Origin: Adiantum capillus-veneris
Taxonomy: Eukaryota; Streptophyta; Polypodiopsida; Polypodiales; Pteridaceae
Direction: 5' to 3'
NCBI GenBank assembly: GCA_014529385.2
Contig: CM043958.1
Span: 155,535,293 to 155,595,292, forward strand
DNA length: 60,000 nt
The notes under the pieces are model-generated. The model saw only the letters and a list, made by a program, of their open reading frames with translations, was not told where the DNA came from and searched no databases. Every line of letters starts with the position of its first letter. Position 1 is the stretch's first letter. This document shows positions 20,747 to 32,954 of the stretch, in pieces. Position numbers and translations under genes: made by a program.

Positions 20747-22218
20747 TTTGATGTAAACGTGTGATTTTTTGTAAAATTACCTAATAATTTCCTAACAAGT
20801 CATCAACAGGAGAAATTTAACTGATAGCATCTCCCCCGATGAGTGTGAATAGTGTAAATACTTTTAAAAAATGATATTTTTTTGTTATTTTTATCATTTT
20901 TTCTTGATATTGAGACTTAAAAATGGAGAAATTCACCAAAAAACAATAAAGCAGTGTTTCTCAATGGATTTTCTTGATTATTGAATTTTCTCTTTTCTTT
21001 TTAGCGCATTTTATTATTTCCTTTGATTTTTTCAATAAACAAGTCAAAAATTAATAATAAATAGCAAATGAGCTCAGATGGAGAAACTGAAGATATATTG
21101 ATGATCGAAAGGACAAAGCGGACAAGCACACAAAGTTTCAATCAAATTGACCGATGGAAGCGGGAAGCCTAAATTAGGCTTCCAAGGCCGACTTTCGCAA
21201 ATTCTTGTAGAATGAGCTACCGGAATCGAATAGAAGAAAATTTTGGGTCTAACATAGATTTCACCCTCTTGTAGGACTAACAAAGGAATTTGGGGAAAAT
21301 TAATTTGGGAAGTCCGAGTATAGATATCCAAGGTGGCCCAAAATCACCTCATTTCCACTAGTCACTCTTGGAGAAGAGAGCTCTCGACCTTCTTCACGCG
21401 CGATTTCCGGAATCCATAGTCTCCCTTTTACAGTGCCGTTTCAGACGAGACATGAGGGGTAAGTTATAAGCTTATCAATGATCAATTCTATATGGCCGGG
21501 TAGCAAGTCTAGGCTCAGGAAAAACCCCTAGAAATCGAGCAGTGCACGAAGTCCTACGACCCAAAATTGACCATAGCAGCCTGTGAGCTCAACCAAATTC
21601 AACGAGACTTGAATTGTAGCATGCCCCTATATAATATAACACTTCTATATCACTCGATGACCATTTGGCAGGGGTCAAGGGGGGTCCCAAGTAGAAAATC
21701 TAGGTTTTTGCCAGATGCCAGAATTGGATTTTGTCTCCATAGACAGCTTATAGACTGGGTCTATACACAATGTACATGGATGGTTTCATGAAAAAAGTCA
21801 AGGCAAGCTCTCCAAAAGCAAAAAGCAGCTCGAAGGCTACAAAGCGTCAAATTTGACATATGAAGTCAAACTGACTCCAAATGGGCCAAAACTGGATGGG
21901 TAGCATCAGGACTATGTAGCGGACAAATCGATAGCTTCAAAAGTGACTAACCAACTCCATACGCCATCTAGTCACAAAAATCGATGATTTCAGAGTCGAC
22001 AAGAGCACGCAGTGATGCTGACACGACAAAACCTTACGAAATTCAATTTAGGACTTGTTTTAGATGTAATGAATGTGTCCAGGTCAAAAAATTGTCAAGT
22101 CTTGCAAAAAAAGTGACTACTGTAAATAATCATGATTATTTACTTTTGTGTTTTTTTTTTGCTTGAAAATGATACCTTCACTTCATCTATCACTTGTACA
22201 CATCTATTACATGCCACA

Positions 22219-23460
22219 TACTCTCTTGCTCTTATAGCGTTGTTGACGTCTAGGTTTTTTATCTAGAAAGTCATAGAACCTAACATCTGCAGTTGTTTCC
22301 TCTGGTTCACTTGGGTTGTGAGAGTATTCATTATCTGCTTCCTCATCTTGTTCAAGATGTTCCGTTGAGTTGTAGAACAACCAGTTTGTCTTTCTTGGGT
22401 TTTTCAAAGACTATTTCATTCTCTTTCAAAGTTACCACGCTTACCATATAGTATAGGACCATGTCATAGCCGTCTTTGTCGTGGGACCATTTGAGATAGC
22501 ACACACATCTAGGGTATCTAGGATATGAATCCATTATAAAGAGTCTAGAATTTCTTCAGGGAAGGGGTCATGAATGTATTCTTTATCTTCAATATCCCTT
22601 TCCAGAATACACTCTTCTTGTTTTAAACTTTCGCACTGAGATGCTCCACACATCCATAGCTCCTTTGGCCTACCTAACCAAGATGGAAGCTCAAATCCTG
22701 CCAATGTAATTGGGGTTCAGTTCACAGCTTTGTAACTATGGTCTTTAATGTTTATGCGTGTTGTGGTTTCCATGTGCCTGAGGTATATATGATCATAATC
22801 CAAGTCTTGGAGCATCTTCAAATGTCGCATGAATGGTCGTCCAAGTATTATGTCGTAGTTGTTCTTCTTGCCAAAATCCACTATAGCAAGGAATGCTCAT
22901 ACTCCATGCTGCAAGAAGTAACAATCACCTTCTCTAGAAGTCCCAAGGGTTTCTCCATATATATGCGTCTATTAATTGCAATTTCATCCTTGTGTCTCTC
23001 AAGGCAGGTTGTCCCCATTTTTTCCATATCTCTTTGGCTGCAATGGCCACACCAGCCCCACTTTCAAGAATTGCCATGGTAGTAATACCTTGGAATGCAA
23101 CAAGAAGTGTAGTATTGCCATCCTCACCTTCATAATACTCTCCTCGTTTAAAGGGTATTTGTCGGGTGTTGATTTGAGGATTTTCCAATTTCCTGATCCC
23201 TTCGTGTATCTGTGATGTTGGGTCCTTTACCCCAAACTTCTCTAAGCATTTTCCAAATGTTGCCCACATGTTTGGCCGTATTTGGAGAAGATCAACTAGT
23301 GTAATGGTGCAAGTCATCGGTGCAAACAATATGTCTATCAATCCTTTAGAGTCCATCATCTTTCCCGAAGAGAGTCTTTGTGATGGCACATCCCTCACAT
23401 CTAGCTTTGCTTCATATTCTCCCATGTAAGAGGGTAAGGTTCTAAATACTGAGGTTGACT
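22219..23460 (-). pseudogene. Gypsy protease (retropepsin) fragment, third family member
   Basis: Minus strand from 23,425: MGEYEAKLDVRDVPSQRL, then TCTITLVDLLQIRPNMWATF, KRGEYYEGEDGNTTLLVAFQ, and the active-site stretch TTMAILESGAGVAIAAKEIW (D to E change in D-S-G-A). It continues to the conserved linker (DVCV ... DGYDMVLYYM) near 22,450 and an acidic tail (EQDEEADNEYSHNPSEPEE). Each block matches 37,188-38,310 of the 10.6-kb element. The Asp to Glu change would disable catalysis. It is cut at 22,218 by the copy B boundary; the copia LTR begins at 23,749. No RT is present. Confidence 0.8.
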
Positions 23461-23748
23461 CTCTAAAGACCTTATAGATCCTCTATCCCCCTAATGTGAG
23501 AAAATTGATTGGTCTGCTTGAGATCCTACCTCAAATTCCTCAATAGATGGAAGAAAGACACCCCCCCCTTACTGGTTCGGTTAAATCTCTGGCTCAACTC
23601 ATCTGCCTTGTTTGCTTGAAAATTTTGCAGATACCTAATCTGTGGTATTCATCACTACCTTTGGCTTTTTGATTAACTTTGAGGGTTCTAACTCAACTGT
23701 AGGAATATCTCCTATCCTTTTGAGCTCTTGTCATGGTGGGATCACTAG

Positions 23749-23948
23749 TGTTGGAGCTAGAATCTTGGGTTTTAGGCCTGTGGGACAGTTATGGCCATAC
23801 GGTCGATGCCCACTTATTCTTTGTTTCATAAAGATAATAAGGAGGAGAGAGTGTTTTACTCTCTCATGCTCCACCAAAGAACTATGTACTCCTGCATCCC
23901 CTTCCCCCTTCTCCTTCCCTCTCTTGCACTCTCCCTCCGTGCACATCA
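23749..23948 (+). repeat. 5' LTR of copia element
   Basis: A 200-bp block starting TGTTGGAGC and ending CATCA, directly followed by an initiator-Met-type primer site. It has a C/T-rich 3' half (CCTTCCCCCTTCTCCTTCCC). No matching 3' LTR was found downstream, where the tandem RT repeats break the element. Confidence 0.6.
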
Positions 23949-23950
23949 AT

Positions 23951-23966
23951 TGGTATTAGAGCCCAG
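23951..23966 (+). other. Primer-binding site, tRNA-iMet type
   Basis: TGGTATTAGAGCCCAG matches the common plant copia site TGGTATCAGAGC with one change. It places the start of the element's internal region here. Confidence 0.7.
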
Positions 23967-24689
23967 GAGCACCCCTCCCAACCTCTCTCCCACCCCACAC
24001 ATGCAGCCATCCTTATTGACCTTGGGAGCTCTTGGATGAAGGCAGAATCAGGCTGAGACTGGGGAGCGGAGCATCAAGGTTCTTGAAATTGAGTGCAAGC
24101 AACCTGTTGGCAGAAACAATTGAACTTGATTAAACTGAGGGGAATCGAGCTGTCATAATGCGTGAGCAGAACCAATGCCAAGAAACAGATGAAATCGAAG
24201 GCTTACAGGGCATTCAAGGAGTGAATAGAAAGCATAGCATCTTGTGTTGGAAAATTGAAGGCAGTCAGAACCTCTGAGGAGAGAATTGGGGCACTCAATC
24301 CAATCGCGCCACAACAGACCAAGGCAATCGACTATTGAGCTTGGCATCGATTGCAAGAGTCGGGCTGGGCATCACACAGATAGCACTGGGTGAATGAGGG
24401 CACTGTGAGTATGATCACAAGCACAATTGATCACACACACCACACACCCTCGCTGTCGTGTTCTGCTCTAGCTTGTCAAATTTGGGAGAATAGCACTTCT
24501 TTTCAGTGTACAATTATTTTTTGGCCAAGAAGGCCACAGGGAAGTGGTAGAGAAAAACGTGCAATTCTTTCACCATCAAATGGTCACCCTCACATTAACT
24601 TTTCTAGGTGACATTTCAAGTCATTTCATGCCTTACTATATTCATTTGAATATTTTCATTATGAAAATGATCATGTGTGTGTGTACACG

Positions 24690-24793
<104 letters not shown>

Positions 24794-25180
24794 ATCTCTC
24801 TCCATTAAAGTGTTTGAGAAATATCATTTTTTAGACATATAAAACTCCTTTTCTTGAATTTACTAAGAGGAATTTTAAAAAAATTAGAATTTTTTTTGGG
24901 GTTTTTATATTATTTTTCTCTATTTTGGGGCAAAAATTCTCCTTTACCCCTTACTCTCAATTGACATTTTTGAAATTGAAAATGGCACAGTATTAAGCTG
25001 AGACACATTTTTCATGAACACAAGGTCCATTAACATGTCAAATGTGTTCTAATAATCATTTATTAGAGGAAAAAATGATGCCTTCTTGAGGCCATCGTGA
25101 AGTCTTCACCTTGTTTTTAAAACTAAAGCCCACACACTTAGTGTGAGCAGGAAAATGATCCCATCGACATTCCGAAACCC

Positions 25181-25181
<1 letters not shown>

Positions 25182-25219
<38 letters not shown>
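25182..25219. repeat. Poly-C run of 38
   Basis: Thirty-eight consecutive C. Its complement can form G-quadruplexes; the exact length may be a sequencing or assembly artefact. Confidence 0.9.
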
Positions 25220-25260
25220 ATTCCTCCAACACCTCGAGTTGCTATCAAAGTGAGCAAGTG

Positions 25261-25264
<4 letters not shown>

Positions 25265-25335
<71 letters not shown>
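25265..25335. repeat. (GA)n microsatellite
   Basis: About 70 bp of GA, 45 bp after the poly-C run. Confidence 0.97.
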
Positions 25336-25338
<3 letters not shown>

Positions 25339-25579
25339 AACATTACGGTCTTCTTCGACATTGATGTCTCATTTTTCTGACTCTGGATATACAATATCTG
25401 TTCTTTGACATAGATACACACAGAGTGTGTGGGCACACCAGCCAATATCCTCGACATCAGTGATTCGCCACCGCCTCGGCATTCCATCATTTTGACACTT
25501 GATTTCAACTGTCCCAAACAATTTGCCATACGTTTTTGGCTACATTCTCTTAATCATGCATGCAGTAGTGCTTCCAAAA

Positions 25580-26520
25580 GAGAAGATTACTACATCAAAA
25601 AGTTTGATGGCTCAAACATTGTCATTTAGCGGCAGCACATGCAAAATGTTTTGAGCAACAAAGGCTTGATTGCACCCTTGCATGAAAGAAGAGAACATGT
25701 CTACACTGATGATGAGTGGGATGATTTGAATGAGCGTTCTACGGTGACCATTCGCCTGCACCTTGGTGAACCCATTTACTTTACCATAATGGACAAGACT
25801 AGCACCAAAGATTTGTGGGATGCTCTATGTTAGTTTTGGGATGGCAACAATGCCCCAAACAAGGTTTTCTTGATGAATAAATTGATTCGCATGAACATGA
25901 AACAAGCAATAATGTTAGTTCTCATTTGAACGAGTTCAACAACGTGTTTTCACAGCTTATTTCAAAAGGTCTCAATTTCAATGATGAAATGAAGGTCATT
26001 TTCATGCTATGTTCGCTACCATCATCATGGGATACTATCAACATAGCCATAAGTAATTTTGCACCCAATGGTAAGCTAGATTTCAGTAGTGTTGCTAGTG
26101 TGTTGCTCACTGAGGAGATTTGACGTCAATCTCTTGATGCAAGTGGGCATGGTGATGCATATGTGGCTAGTGGAAATCGTGACAAAAGGGAATCTCAAAA
26201 GCAAAGTGGTCGTAGCCGCGGTCATTCGCAAGACCGCAGGCAAGGTTGTATCACTAGTCGCAACAAAGACATGCCAAATGTAGAGTGTTACTACTGTCAA
26301 AAAAAGGGACACTTGAAGAAATATTTCCACACAACGCAGCATGATAAGGGTAAAGAAAAAGCAAAGTCTGACAAACCTAAAAGCAGCGTGAAAATTGAAG
26401 AGCTTAATGTGGTTGAGTCTCCAGCCATTGAAAATTTTTTTGAAGTGTTAAATGATGTGTTAATTTTCACATTCGATTTGAGTCCTGATGCATTGTTAGC
26501 TCATGATGAATGTTATGCAT
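25580..26520 (+). pseudogene. Copia gag remnant
   Basis: Gag forms the virus-like particle. It starts near YYIKKFDGSNIVI, then MQNVLSNKGLIAPL, TVTIRLHLGEPIYFTIMDKT, STKDLWDALC, and after a frame change FNNVFSQLISKGLNFNDEMK and MLCSLPSSWDTINIAISN: the UBN2-type gag of plant copia elements. The zinc knuckle near 26,290 reads ECYYCQKKGHLKKYF; the last Cys is lost. A basic S/R/G-rich stretch precedes it. Stops at about 25,630, 25,833 and 26,123 break the frame. Confidence 0.85.
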
Positions 26521-26760
26521 AAAATTTGATTCTGGACTCAGGTGCTAGAGCTTTCATGTGACTCCTCACAAGGAGTGGTTTTCTACGTACACTACCACAC
26601 ATGACACAGTGAAGCTAGGCAATTCTTATGAGCTTGAAATCAGCAATGTGGGCAGCATCAAGTTTTCTATGCATAATGGCACTGAGTTTATGCTACATCA
26701 TATCAGACATGTACCCAAATTGACAGAGTTTGATGTCAGTTGGACAATTAAATGATTTGG
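26520..26760 (+). pseudogene. Copia protease remnant
   Basis: The active site is visible as NLILDSGARAF (about 26,525), then after a frame change TPHKEWFSTYTTTHDTVKLG and SIKFSMHNGTEFMLHHIRHV with P-K-L after it. This is the short aspartic protease between gag and integrase that defines copia. A stop precedes the motif and the frame shifts inside the domain, so it is inactive. Confidence 0.8.
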
Positions 26761-27780
26761 GCTACACTACCATATTTGCTCATGGTTCTTGGGTCATCAA
26801 GAAGGTAAATCAGGTCAAGCCTAAAGACCTAAGTTTGGCTCATTGTACTCACTTTATATTTGTTCTATGAAAGAGAATTCTATTTGTGTAGCCGTGTTGA
26901 GGTCTACAGAGTTGTGGCATATCTGGCTAGGACATATGAGTCAAAAGGGAATGAACGTCTGGCACCGTTTTGTTTATATCCTTGTGTTAGATTATTCTAA
27001 CTTCTCTTTATGTGAGCATTGTATCTATGGAAAACATACTAGGTTGACATCACCACCTTTAAACAAGGAGTTAGGGAGCCCTCTAGATCTCATTCATAGT
27101 GACTTGTGACGACCTATGCCACTCAAGTCTCTAGGGGGATCGTTATACTTCCTAACATTCATAAACAACTCCACTACAAAGGTGTGGGTTCACCTCTCAA
27201 AGAAGAAGAGCGACATCTTAGTGTCTTTCAAAAGTTCTTAGCATTGGTAGAGAACCAATCGGGTAGAAAGCTCAAAGCTTTGCACAATGACAATGGAGTC
27301 AAGAACATCTCCTGCAAGTTCAAGGACTTTTGAAGAAAAAGAGGCATTAGAAGACAATTTACCACCCCTAACACACCCGCCCAAAATGGCGTGGCTGAGA
27401 GAATTAATAGAACTATTCAGGAGCGGGTCACTTCTATGTTATCTATGGCCAACTTACCTCAAGACTTTTGGCGACAAGCTATTATCACGGCTGCTTACTT
27501 GATCAATCGGTCACCTAGTATACCGCTAAAGTACAAGGTTCTGCAGGAGATGTGGATGGGCAAAGAGCTCAGTTATGATAGAGTACATGTATTTGGGTGT
27601 GAGCTATTCTCATATGTGCTAAAAGCGCTTAGACAAAAGCTAGACCCCAAATCACCCAAGTGCATCTTCATTGGATATGGTGTAGATGGAGAGATGGGAT
27701 ATCATGTATGGCACCTAGAATCTAAGAAGGTCATACGCATCTCACACATGATATTCAACAAGTCTACGATGCATAAATAG
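26760..27780 (+). pseudogene. Copia integrase remnant
   Basis: Zinc module: ELWHIWLGHMSQKGMNVW and CEHCIYGKHTR (26,910-27,050). Core: DLIHSDL, LYFLTFINNSTTKVWVHL in a shifted frame, LHNDNGVK and, near 27,385, NGVAERINRTIQERVTSML with the catalytic Glu. The clean frame 27,391-27,780 continues LPQDFWRQAIITAAYLINRS, HVFGCELFSYVLKALRQKLD, KCIFIGYGVDGEMGYHVW and HMIFNKS, all standard copia integrase C-terminal blocks. It is frameshifted at least three times before 27,390. Integrase before RT confirms Ty1/copia. Confidence 0.9.
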
Positions 27781-27979
27781 CTAGTGAAAGACATTGAGTA
27801 TTGCAGAGTACGGTTTGAGGATGTCTTCTCACTACCATTTACACAGAATGTTGATGTGCTAGTGATGTACCTTCCACTGGTACACACACACATGTTGCTC
27901 CAGAGAGAGAAAAATCTAGCAGTTAGGCACTTCAAAGATTTTCTTGTACATTTTGTGCACCTGAGCATTTTGAGCCAAG

Positions 27980-28884
27980 ATTACACTTCTTCCTAGTCAC
28001 TGATTGCGGTGAACTGACTTGCTACAACGAGGCCATTCAAATGGATGATAGCGTGAAGTGGGAAGAGGCTATGCAATCTGAGTATAATTCAATTTTAGCC
28101 AATGAAACTTGGGAATTGATAGAGCTACCTATGAGTAAACAGGCATTGCCATGCAAATGGGTGTACAAGAAGAAGTATATCACAGATGATCTCGAGACTA
28201 ATTATAAGGCAAGATTGGTTGCTAAAGGTCCAAAAAAATGAAAAGCGTCGATTTTAATGAAATCTTTTCTCAGTGGGTCAAGATGACTACATTGCGTCTT
28301 GTGCTTGGTATAGTAGCCATCAAGGACTTGTAATTGGTCCAAATGGTCATGGGATCTTGAAGAGGATGTTTACATGAAACAATTAGAGGGTTTTGTGATA
28401 AAGCTTGAGAAGCCAACCCCGGCTGAACTGGTGTGTAGACTCGAGAAAGCTTTGTATGGATTAAAGCAAGGATCAAGGCAATGATACATCAAGTTTGATA
28501 AGTACATTGAGTCCCAAGGATACGTACAGAGCCAAGAGGATCACTGCTTGTACACAAAGAGGTTGAGGATGTTTCCCTCATCATTTCTATTTTATATGTG
28601 GATGATATGCTCATAGCCGGAAAGTCAAAAGATGAGATTGCACTTCTCAAGGATGCTTTCAGCAAGCAGTTTGTATGAAATATTTGGGCGATGCACATCA
28701 CTTCTTGGTATGCGTATCAAGAGAGATTGCAAACATGGTATACTTGAACTTTGACAGAAGAGTATGTGCACAAGGTCTTGCAACATTTTAGTATGCAAGG
28801 GGGGAAATCATTGAGTACCCCAATGACATCATACGATGAAAACACCTTTTGCTACTAGCAAGAACAAGTATGCAGATAATTATC
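27980..28884 (+). pseudogene. Copia reverse transcriptase, truncated into a tandem chimera
   Basis: Starts EAIQMDDSVKWEEAMQSEYN, then NETWELIELP, PCKWVYKKKY and YKARLVAKG: the fingers of copia RT. Then KALYGLKQGSRQ (about 28,450), YIESQGYVQSQEDHCLYTKR, the catalytic ILYVDDMLIAGKSKDEIALL (about 28,590) and a frame change to GMRIKRD. Stops are frequent. Homology ends at about 28,884, where an antisense DUF7869-like fragment starts. The part from 28,390 on is the first of four tandem units, so the true RT end, RNase H and 3' LTR are lost. Confidence 0.88.
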
Positions 28885-31215
28885 AATTCTTACTCTCTAG
28901 CACAATTATATAGCTCTAGCAAAAGATTCTCAAGAAACTTTTGAAATACTAGAGTGGACATGGTATCCACAACACATTAACAGGAAGCTGATTGCAAGTT
29001 AGCACTCTCTTCATTACATCCTTTAATATCCAACGGTGGTGTTATTGCTAATGCATTCCTCTCACACTCTTTCATCATTCTGTTTTTATGGTCTAGGGTT
29101 TTGTGATAAAGCTTGAGAAGCCAACACGGGTAGAACCGGTGTGTAGACTCAAGAAAGCTCTATATGGATTAAAGCAAGGCTCAAGGCAATGATACATCAA
29201 GTTTGATAAGTACATTGAGTCCCAAGGATATGTACAGAGCCAAGAGGATCACTACTTGTACACAAAGAGGTTGAACAATGTTTCCCTCATCATTTTGATT
29301 TTATACGTAGATGATATGCTCATAGCCGGGAAGTCAAAAGATGAGATTGCACTTCTCAAGGATGCCTTAAGGAAGCAATTTGTATGAAATATTTGGGCGT
29401 TGCACATCACTTTCTTGGTATGCATATCAAGAGAGATTGCAAACGTGGTATACTTAAACTTTGACAAGAAGAGTATGTCCACAAGGTCTTGCAACATTTT
29501 AGCATGCAAGGGGGCAAATCATTGAGTACACCAATGACAGCATACGATGAAAACACCTTTTGCTACTAGCAAGAACAAGTATGCAGATAATTATCAATTC
29601 TTACTCTCTAGCACAATTATCTAGCTCTAGCAAAAGATTCTCAAGAATCTTTTGAAATACTAGAGTGGACATGGTATCCACAACACATTGAGAGGAGGTT
29701 GATTGCAAGTTAGCAATCTCTTCATTACATCCTTTAATATCCAACAGTGGTGTTATTTTTGCTGATGCATTCCTCTCACACTCTTTCATCATTCCATTTT
29801 GGTGGTCTAGAGTTTTGTGATTTAAAGCTTGAGAAGACAACACGAGTAGAACTAATGTGTAGACTCAAGAAATATTTGTATGGATTAAGGCAAGGCTCAA
29901 GGCAATGATACATCAGTTTGATAAGTACATTGAGTCCCAAGGATACACACACAGCCAAGAGGATAACTACTTGTACACAAAGAGGTTAAATGATGTTTCC
30001 CTCATCATTTTGATTTTATAAGTGGACGATATGCTCATAGCCGGCGGGAAGTCAAAAGATGAGATTGAACTTCTCAAGGATGCATTAAGCAAGCAGTTTG
30101 TATGAAATATTTGGGTGATGCACATCACTTTCTTGGTATGCGTATCAAGAGAGATTGCAAACGTGGTATACTTGACCTTGACAAGAAGAGTATGTCCACA
30201 AGGTCTTACAACATTTTAGTATGCAAGAGGGGAAAGCATTGAGTACCTCAATGATAGCATACGATGAAAACACCTTTTGCTACTAGCAAGAACAAGTATG
30301 CAGATAATTATCAATTCTTACTCTCTAGAATAATTATCTAGCTCTAGCAAAAGATTCTTAGGAATCTTTTGAAATACTAGAATGGACATGGTATCCACAA
30401 CACATTGAGAGGAGGCTGATTGCAAGTTAGCAATCTCTTCATTACATCCTTTAATATCCAATTGTGGTGTTATTGCTGATGCATTCCTCTCACACTCTTT
30501 CATCATTCCGTTTTGGTGGTCTAGGGTTTTGTGGTAAATCTTGAGAAGCCAACACGAGCAGAACTAATGTATAGACTCAAGAAAGCTTTGTATGGATTAA
30601 AGCAAGGCTCAAGGAAATGATACATCAAGTTTGATAAGTACATTGAGACCCAAGGATACACATAGAGCCAAGAGGATCACTACTTGTACACAAAGAGGTT
30701 AAATGATGTTTCCCTCATCATTTTGATTTTATACGTGGATGATATGCTCATAGCCGGGAAGTCAAAAGATGAGATTGCAGTTCTCGAGGATGCCTTAAGC
30801 AAGCAGTTTGTATGAAATATTTGGGCGATGCACATCACTTTCTTGGTATGCGTATCAAGAGAGATTGGAAACGTGGTATACTTGAACTTTGACAAGAAGA
30901 GTATGTACACAAGGTCTTTCAACATTTTAGTATGCAAGGGGGGAAAGCATTGAGTACCCCAATAACAACATACGATGAAAACACCTTTTGCTACTAGCAA
31001 GAACAAGTATGCAAATAATTATCAATTCTTACTCTCTAGCACAATTATCTAGCTCTAGCAAAAGATTCTCATGAAACTTTTGAAATACTAGAGTGTACAT
31101 GGTATCCACAACACATTGAGAGGAGGATGATTGCAAGTTAGCAATCGCTTCATTACATCCTTTAATATCCAACGATGGTGTTATTGCTGATGCATTCCTG
31201 TCACACTCTTTCATC
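28390..31215 (+). repeat. Four ~710-bp tandem units of RT fused to antisense transposase-like DNA
   Basis: Units start with GGGTTTTGTGATAAAGCTTG or close variants at 28,390, 29,096, 29,810 and 30,522 (706-714 bp apart). A fifth start at about 31,212 leaves the repeat at once. Each unit has copia RT in sense (ALYGLKQ, YVDDM) for about 495 bp, then about 215 bp of antisense sequence encoding LDIKGCNEEIANLQS and LLELDNCARE. Units differ by point changes and small indels. This looks like unequal crossing-over at one junction. Confidence 0.9.
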
Positions 31216-32655
31216 ATTTCGTTATGGTGGTCTAGAGTTTTCCTTGAGTTCAATGCATTGAACAATGTTACATTGTTGTGTGGCATACTATCATGGAATA
31301 AATCTCATAGTCCATGGTTTTTTGTTCTTCCCAAATTTTGTAAGCATAATGCAAGGGAATCAATTGTACGAGCATTAAGCAAGAAATGACCATACATCCC
31401 AGGACCATGTCTATGTGTTATCATACCTATTAATGATACTTGTAGCTGATATGCATTCACATAGTCTTTTGAGTTCACTTGCAATCTAGGTATTGATGTC
31501 TTGTTTTGGTCCATTTTATCATGTATAATGCATAAATACTTATCCTTTTGCAATTGCAAGAACTTACGCTAGGTGTAATACACATTTGTACAACTTTGTT
31601 GTTGCATTATGTGAATTCTACATTCATCCTTAAAACGGGCAATCAGCTCATCATCCTTTGTTGACTCTAGTTGAGACTTTATCCAACTGCACACATCACA
31701 TTTGGAAAACTCACTTGTTTTTTACAAGGTAAAATTAGCAAATTTTGTATTCCAAATCCTATTGAATGGAGTGCTAGACATTGTCTTGAGACTCATACTC
31801 TCAAGTGTTTTATTGACATAATGTAAAATGTCTATTTTCTAGTATATGTTTGGTATTGCAAGAAAGGTTTCCCTCGTACCATCTTCCATATTTCTACTCT
31901 TATGTGGCATTCTTTCTAAGTTTTTGTCTACAAAAGAGCGCATCAATGCCCTTCCCATTTTTGTATGGTCTCTTCCTTTTCTTATGATACCATCATTACC
32001 ATGCACTGAGTGTCAAAACCCATTTTCAAATTGTTCACAGTAACAATAGAACAAAGTTTTGGAACGCCATGAATTTACACCAAGCTCTATTACAGACATC
32101 ATTTCCATTAAAAAGAAATACATAGCAAGTCTTTGTAGTTATCTTGTTCTCATGCCAAGCAGTCAACATTGTATCATACACATAGTTGGTTCTATTTTGC
32201 AAACTTTATCCCCAAAATTCAGTGCGCATAGCCATGACCTTATCTCTATTGGAATATTGACAACACCTTATAGAGCAACAATCTTTGAATGAAACAAGCT
32301 GGATAGATGATAGGGATGCTTGATTGGATTTCTTAGAGATTTTATAGACATTTTTGGCTTCCTATTTATAAAGCAATACTTTTGTTTTTATGAAATAGGC
32401 TCTACCAAATGAGATGATTCAATGCATGTATCTTGTAATGCGTCTCTAGCATGCAAATCCTCATATCGTAACAATGCTTTTCCATTCATAGTTGTCACTC
32501 TCTTGATAGGCCAACAAACCAGATTGATGTTGCATACATTAAATTCTATAGAAATAGTAGCCTCACCAACATAGGTGGTTTCAATACCAATACCGATGTT
32601 ATCTTCACCTAGCTCACCAAAGTTTACGGAATAAAATGGACACATATACATGACA
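31026..32655 (-). pseudogene. DUF7869-like transposase-type gene, truncated
   Basis: Minus strand. Readable blocks in order: an uncertain first exon (32,651-32,388, LVCWPIKRVTTMNG), KCDVCSWIKSQLESTKDDEL (about 31,700), LQLQKDKYLCIIHDKMDQNK (about 31,540), VSLIGMITHRHGPGMYGHFL (about 31,420) and, at the truncated end, LVFQKFHENLLLELDNCARE. The IIxDxMDQxK and LxLDNCARENK signatures are those of a widespread uncharacterised family (I believe DUF7869), whose spaced Asp residues suggest a DDE-type transposase fold. It is cut after DNCARE by the copia junction and broken by stops. Name from memory; the motif resemblance is strong. Confidence 0.55.
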
Positions 32656-32954
32656 ACCCCTTCAACTACTACATGTGTTTTGCTTTCATCCCAAAGTTGA
32701 GCCCTCTTATCCTTTCAAACCTCCCTGTAGCTCATTCCAATACAATTTCTTTGTACTTGTACATTGACCATCCTATAGCCATAGGTTGCTTTGTTGTTTA
32801 TGTCATTTAACAAGAAAATAAGAAAAAAAATATCATGTGGCCATAGTGTGATCTATGTAGATGCAACAAAGGACACCCATGTTTCCTTATGTACATTCTA
32901 TGGCCCTACAACCAAAGGATTCTATATGTAGGTGTGAGATGTGCCCCACATTGC

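Larger units (their letters stand above)
19805..22218 (+). mobile_element. Gypsy copy B: 3' part and LTR-like block
   Basis: Collinear with 6008-8450. Landmarks: ATGATTCTTGGAATCTCATGG (6131 and about 19,930), the polypurine tract (6951 and 20,730), and the palindrome block (8357 and 22,125). It holds the end of the second retropepsin-like domain (MILGISWM) and the W-V-P-K region, both broken, then the LTR-like block from about 20,749. Divergence is moderate, with indels, so it is an independent insertion or an old duplication. RT and integrase are absent here. Confidence 0.85.

Noticed and set aside
23951-23966. tRNA gene at the TGGTATTAGAGC sequence
   Set aside because: Only the primer-site complement is present; no cloverleaf flanks it. 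The same holds for 50,666-50,688.
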